64,000 nucleotides of DNA from Topomyia yanbarensis (Eukaryota; Arthropoda; Insecta; Diptera; Culicidae): contig NC_080671.1 in NCBI RefSeq assembly GCF_030247195.1, forward strand, positions 5,608,501 through 5,672,500, given 5' to 3'. The position numbers and the translations under genes are program-made. The notes under the pieces were generated by a model. That model saw only the letters and a program-made list of their open reading frames with translations, was not told the origin of the DNA and made no database searches. The number at the start of each line of letters is the position of its first letter. Positions within the stretch are counted from its first letter, which is position 1. This document shows positions 59,860 through 64,000 of this stretch, piece by piece.

Positions 59860-60275
59860 AATTGTGTTCCGTATTCCTAGCTTTAAGATAGCTGTAATTT
59901 TTACTCTTTGTTAAAACTATTGTCCTCCATCTTGTAAATAGATTTGTATCCCTAGTTTTAAGATATCTGTGAAATTTCTCATAAATATTTGTTCCCCCTT
60001 TTGTGTACCAAACTATATTGTTAGTTTTAAGATAACTGTAAAATATTTCGTAAAAAACTACTCCCCCTCTTGTATATGAAACTGAATTCCTTGTTTTAAA
60101 ATTTTTCATAAAAAATCTTTTGCCTCCTCTCTTGTATATAGAATTTTATTTCTAATCTTAATTTTTTTTCTCTTTCGTAAAAAAAAATATTTCAACATTG
60201 TAACTTCCTAGTTTAAGATATCCAAAATGTAAAAACAAAATTTGTGCCTATCAAATAAACGAAATGAATAAAAAA
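59860..60275. repeat. Tandem repeats of about 66 bp: LINE 3' tail
   Basis: Units containing TTCCTAGYTTTAAGATAKCTGT, then AAAATTT-TCRTAAAAA, then CCCCCTCTTGTRTAT recur at about 59875, 59950, 60020 and 60085, with a degenerate one near 60210. The end holds AATAAACGAAATGAATAAAAAAGC. The 93-codon minus-strand ORF merely reflects the repeat length being a multiple of three. Placement right after ORF1 suggests a retrotransposon 3' UTR. Confidence 0.65.
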
Positions 60276-60640
60276 GCTATAATATTATTATGCACATGTT
60301 CTTCATGCTGATATGACTGCCGTATTACGGTTACGGTTACGGTAACTGGTTTTCAATCCTTCGCACGAATTACCAATTCTCAACCCTCACACATGATTCA
60401 ACAAAGTATACAAGTACATGCGTATTCCCCAAGCACATTCAATGCCCTATGGATACCAAATGGCAAAACCGATAGCAAATGGCAAGGAGAATTTGTAAAA
60501 AATATTGTCTCTTTAGTATACAGGCCTTGATATGAAATTTTCTGAGTATCTGTTCCGTCCGTTGTCTTCAAGCACATAGCGTCTTTTGGAAATCGGATTC
60601 TTCCGTATTTTTTTTCAAGTTTCCAAGTATCGGAAATATT
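60276..60640. other. No recognisable gene
   Basis: AT-rich spacer with a GGTTACGGTTACGGTAAC patch near 60330; no ORF of note. Confidence 0.4.
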
Positions 60641-60720
60641 CAGGACCGCCGAGAGGGGAGGGGGAACGTGGTGATTCCCGCCGGGCCCGGAGTCCTGTAG
60701 GGGGCTCGGGCTTTGAAGGA
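60641..60720. mobile_element. One end of a hAT-like element
   Basis: CAGGACCGCCGAGAGGGG followed by GC-rich DNA (CCGCCGGGCCCGG) matches the termini of the element at 46668-51273. The partner end was not found in the window, so it is a fragment or the element is interrupted. Confidence 0.55.
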
Positions 60721-61439
60721 ATTATTCTATCAAATATTTTTTCAATAACATTTTATTTGAAAATTCAATTAGAGTTTCAATATTGGTATGAATTAATTTC
60801 CTCCAATTTCAATTATGCAGTTAATCGTACATTATTACATTATAACGTTTATACTGCATGAAACTAATCAAAGGAAAACTTTGAAACTTGGAACTCAAAA
60901 ACGTTTTTAACGCGCAGTGGGCAAAAAACAAGATCAACGTCTTTCATGAAGCATTCATTTTTTGTGAATTGTGTTTAAAAAGACTGAAATTTACTTTCTA
61001 TTTCATACTTTACAACAATTATCTCATAATTTTGACCAACTATTTAAAAAATTAAGCTAGTTAAAGTTGAAAGTTCTGGGCTCTCGAAATTGATTTTGAT
61101 TCGTATTTTGCTAATTAATTCGAAACTTTCAATCTGTGTATGGGTTTCAAGAAAACAGTGGTTTTTTTTAAATGATTAGTACAATTGCGATTTTTTATTT
61201 TTTCAAGACGACATGTTACTTCTATTTCTACTTATTTTAGTCCGATGTGACTGCTAAATGAATCACAAAATAATGTATTAGAAATAAGAAAAAACTCAGC
61301 AACCTTCTCTTAGAAAGCTCGACTGGTCAAATACGATTTGTGAAGCTAATTCTGAATAACTCCACAAATCAAAAAAGAACATGAAAATCCACGAAGAAAT
61401 CGATCCACAGTAATTTTTCGTATTTTTGTTTAAATACGA
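60721..61439. other. No recognisable gene
   Basis: AT-rich spacer without supportable ORFs or repeat ends. Confidence 0.4.
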
Positions 61440-62041
61440 GAACCCGACAGTTTTTGCCATTTCAACAAGCTTTCTCAATTTAAATGAATTTTTGCATATT
61501 TTCTTTTGTTTCATATTTGCATTTTTGTTTCTTTTTCCATTTTATCCAAGTTTTGTTTTCTTTCTATTTTCTTCATTCAATCTTATTTTACTTTTTAATA
61601 TATTTTGTCGCACATTTTTCTTTTTATATTTTTACCATTTTTGTGTCTTTCTTAAAATTTGTCCATTTTTTTTTCATTTGTCTCAATTTTTCAATTCGAT
61701 TTTTCTTTTCATTTTTTTTTTCATTTTTGCTTTTTATCTATCGTTTTATTCGTTTCTTTATTTAACACAATTTTTACTTTCTATTATTTCTTTGTATTTT
61801 TTCATATCTTCCAATAAACTTATTGTAGTATTTCTATATCTTCTTTTTTCCATATTTTTCATTATAGGTTTCTCTCATTTGTTTTTTTCTATTCTTTCGT
61901 TTCAATTTTTTTCGTGTTGTGAAATTTTCTGTTCTCCATTTATCAGTTTTGAAATTTATGCTTTTCTTTTGTATGGATTTTTTCAATATTCACCCATCTT
62001 TGTTTATTGGTATGTTCCATTACACTTAGCTTTTACTTTTT
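61440..62041 (+). repeat. 600-bp T-rich low-complexity tract
   Basis: TTTTTC, TTTTAT and CATTTTT words dominate the plus strand, giving a 213-codon ORF (61426-62067) that is mostly Phe, Ile, Leu and Ser. I regard this as composition, not a membrane protein. The tract ends exactly where the retrotransposon ORF1 frame becomes recognisable. Confidence 0.6.
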
Positions 62042-63076
62042 ACACAAAAAGTTCTATCATATGCTGACGTCGTTCAAGCCAATGTGGGCCACCCCGCATC
62101 AATTAGAAAGAGGAAAGCTGCCGTCATGACTGCAGGTGATCTTCCGGTGCACAAACAGTCAAACTCTAATTGCGACTCCATGGAAGTAGGTCAACTTCGG
62201 TCGGGCAAACGTCGATTTTTGACTGTTCCACCTAGCAGTGATAACCTTGGCAATGAGAATACGCCCAAAAGCGCACCCCTGTGAAACTTTGCAGAAACAC
62301 ATCCAGCTAAGTCCAATGCAATTGTGAAGCGAGAGCGAACAGTCATCATTAAACCAATCGAGCAGCAAGTTGCGACTGTTACAAAGCAGGAAATTCAAGG
62401 CAAGCTTGACCCAGTTTCATTGGGTGTCATAGAGGTATATTACCGACCCAATGGAGAAGCAACTGTTAGGTGTGACTCCCGTGAATCAGCGCTTAAATTG
62501 CTCAGTACAGTGAAAGCGAATCTGTCTGAGAAGTATAACGCCGACGTCCAGAAAGCTCTAAAACCCAGAGTAAAAGTTGCTGGTTTTACTGACGACATCA
62601 CTGCGGAAAACTTCGTGGAAAAATTAATTCAGCAAAATAATTTTCCTCAGCCTGCCAATCTGACGGTGACACGAATTGTGCGAAACGAAAAACACACAGA
62701 TAATCCGATGTCTGCCATTATTGAAACTGATGCCAAAACATTCGAAAAGCTGATGCAACTACAACATGTCAACTTGGGTTGGATGCGCTGCAAGATCTCT
62801 GAATGTGTAAACGTGCTCCGCTGTTATCGCTGCTCGGAGTACGGCCATAGAGCTGCCACATGCAAGAAGTCCCCATGCTGTCCGATTTGCGCCGAAGGGC
62901 ATGAGCACAAAGAGTGTGTCTCAGATATCCAAAAATGCATTAATTGTCACAATGCAAATGTGACAAGAAATCCTGAAGATCAAACGCCAACTGATCATGC
63001 TTCTTGGAGTTCTGAGTGCCCCCTGTATCAAACTCGACTTAGAATGTCACGCCGTATTATTGACTACAGTACATAG
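62042..63076 (+). pseudogene. Non-LTR retrotransposon ORF1, one premature stop
   Basis: The frame is recognisable from YADVVQANVGHPASIRKRK (about 62057). TGA at 62282-62284 interrupts it, and the same frame resumes directly (62285 on). The C-terminal part has three zinc-knuckle-like groups: CYRCSEYGHRAATC (62821-62862), CCPICAEGHEHKEC and CINCHNANV. Upstream is a VKVAGFTDDITAENFV domain typical of LINE ORF1. The product would bind retrotransposon RNA. The N-terminus is missing or merges with the T-rich tract, and no convincing start codon is seen. It ends in TAG at 63074-63076, in frame with ORF2. Apart from the one TGA it is intact. Confidence 0.85.
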
Positions 63077-63082
63077 CAACTA
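63074..63082 (+). promoter_or_regulatory. TAG-CAA-CTA: readthrough-type stop context between ORF1 and ORF2
   Basis: The ORF1 stop is TAG followed by CAA CTA, matching the leaky-stop consensus UAG-CAR-YYA known from tobamoviruses. The downstream frame stays open without another stop to the end of the window (308 codons). If 5% or so of ribosomes read through, an ORF1-ORF2 fusion would be made. The match is exact; function is inferred. Confidence 0.5.
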
Positions 63083-64000
63083 GCGCAACACGGCGAAGCC
63101 GCCCAGTTTTCCGACCGATGTAATCAGCAAGAATCTGCCACCGACGCCCATATGATTGACACGGAACATAGATGTTATAGCAGCGACCTTTCCCGGTCAG
63201 GTAAAGCTAAGGAGGGTATATGTCCTCCCGAAGCTACTCGAGATACTGCGCGCCCTGAATTTGGTCTACAATTGCAGCTTGCCAACGAACGAAATCAGCT
63301 TGACTCCATCACCGACTCCCATCTGTTTGCCATGGAATTTGAATGTTATGGCGGCGACCTTTCCCGGCCAGGTAAAGCTAAAGAGGGTATATGTCCTCCC
63401 GAAGCTACTCGAGATACTGCGCACCCTGAGTTTGATCCACCATTGCAGCCTGCCAACATACGTAATCAGGTCAACTCCGTCACCGACACCCACCCGTCTA
63501 CCACAGAACTTGAAGGACACGACATCAACCTTTTCCGGTCAGATAACAACGCTCTAAACAAGTCAGACCAACTCGAAGGACATGGAATTCCTGTATCCGT
63601 TTCCTCAGGTAAATACAATGAATGTATATGTCCTTCCGAAGTAGGACATACAGATGCTGCCCCCGTTGAAAGCCCACCCCATTTACAGGCATTTGCTTCC
63701 ACAATCACTCGATCTACCACCGTTCAACCGTCAGGACAAAACTTGCAGGGACATCTTAAAATCTACTATCAGAACGTGAGAGGGCTACGCATAAAAATTG
63801 ATGAGCTGTTCGTCGCTGCTTCGGATGTTGATCATGATGTTATTGTTCTGACCGAAACGTGGCTGAATGATCAAATCAACTCGCTCCAATTATTTGGCTC
63901 AAGGTACTCTGTATATCGTAACGATCGCGATCCTAATAGTGCAGGGAAGAAACGTGGTGGTGGTGTGCTCATTGCAGTTTCCAACCGACTCTCATCCAAA
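63077..64000 (+). CDS. Non-LTR retrotransposon ORF2, N-terminus and endonuclease start (runs off window)
   Basis: The frame is open from the ORF1 stop to the window end. The first in-frame ATG is at 63152. Residues up to about 63730 form a linker with in-frame repeats. The apurinic endonuclease begins at about 63755 with LKIYYQNVRGL (catalytic Asn) and continues to IVLTETWLND (catalytic Glu, about 63850) and RGGGVLIAVS (about 63955). The domain nicks target DNA for reverse transcription. Reverse transcriptase presumably lies beyond 64000. Family is LINE of the Jockey/CR1/I group; I do not choose between them. Start could be reinitiation at 63152 or readthrough from ORF1. Confidence 0.85.
63173..63640 (+). 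repeat. In-frame 171-bp tandem repeats in the ORF2 linker
   Basis: GTTATRGCRGCGACCTTTCC starts at 63174 and again at 63345, exactly 171 bp (57 codons) apart. Both continue with AAGGAGGGTATATGTCCTCC and AGCTACTCGAGATACTGC in near-identical form. A partial third unit begins at about 63516, and a degraded fragment with TGTATATGTCCTTCCGAAG lies at about 63621. Being a multiple of three, the array keeps the ORF2 frame. Confidence 0.9.

Noticed and set aside
59828..60109. 93-codon minus-strand repetitive protein
   Set aside because: It is the translation of 66-bp DNA repeats in a probable LINE 3' tail; the frame is open because the unit length is a multiple of three.
61426..62067. 213-codon ORF rich in Phe, Leu, Ile and Ser resembling a multi-pass membrane protein
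   Set aside because: It is a direct result of T-rich low-complexity DNA (TTT, TTC, ATT codons), and its 3' part overlaps the retrotransposon ORF1 in another frame.
62282..62284. In-frame TGA in LINE ORF1 considered as recoding (selenocysteine or readthrough)
   Set aside because: It lies in a low-conservation N-terminal region with no supporting context; a nonsense mutation in this copy is more likely.

Overview
The window looks like intergenic DNA from a large, transposon-rich insect genome, most likely a mosquito and plausibly Aedes. This rests on BEL/Pao elements, non-LTR retrotransposons with mosquito-like ORF1 and ORF2 proteins, and a dense mix of TTAA-, TA-, TAA- and 8-bp-target miniature elements. 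It is an inference; no database was searched. I recognise no conventional multi-exon host gene, no tRNA, no rRNA and no CRISPR array. Nearly all recognisable coding sequence is transposon-derived and most of it is broken.

Left part (1-29 kb). An old BEL/Pao element lies on the minus strand in three collinear pieces: gag/protease at about 16.4-15.5 kb, reverse transcriptase at 10.7-10.25 kb and A17/RNase H at 7.86-7.26 kb. One gap (7876-10252) is an insertion flanked by AGATCAG on both sides. The other (10.7-15.5 kb) holds an intact 237-codon PHD-finger ORF (11608-12321) and a 2-kb foldback element with a TAA target duplication (12526-14500). Further right are remnants of retrotransposon ORF1, a repeat family in three copies, several foldbacks, and a near-perfect 364-bp palindrome at 26067-26430.

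Centre (29.3-40.1 kb). A younger BEL/Pao element occupies 29282-40137 on the minus strand. Its two 408-bp LTRs read as identical. It has a primer-binding site, a polypurine tract and a long gag-pol broken by one frameshift (near 35.89 kb), one in-frame stop (34245-34247) and a 3.6-kb hAT-like insertion in the last codons of pol. A TTAA-target foldback MITE sits in the left LTR, and the right LTR supplies the exact empty site. The hAT-like insert itself carries the 3' end of a non-LTR retrotransposon.

Right part (40-58 kb). TIR elements are packed and nested. A possible 12.3-kb unit (43099-55429) is bounded by inverted CACGGA ends and TA. It encloses an 823-bp element with 8-bp TSD ATATTCGT, a 4.6-kb hAT-like element with TSD GTATCCTC carrying a decayed LINE, several CCCAGT hairpins, a TA-target MITE abutting a GTAATAAC-flanked MITE, and a small TTAA MITE.

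Right end (58-64 kb). A retrotransposon ORF1 is joined directly to a tandem-repeat 3' tail with no ORF2 between them. A second, plus-strand non-LTR element (62.04-64.0 kb, running off the window) has ORF1 and ORF2 in the same frame, separated by a single TAG in the context TAG-CAA-CTA, the sequence class known for stop-codon readthrough. Just after it, ORF2 contains in-frame 171-bp repeats. That arrangement is the strongest candidate here for an undescribed mechanism.
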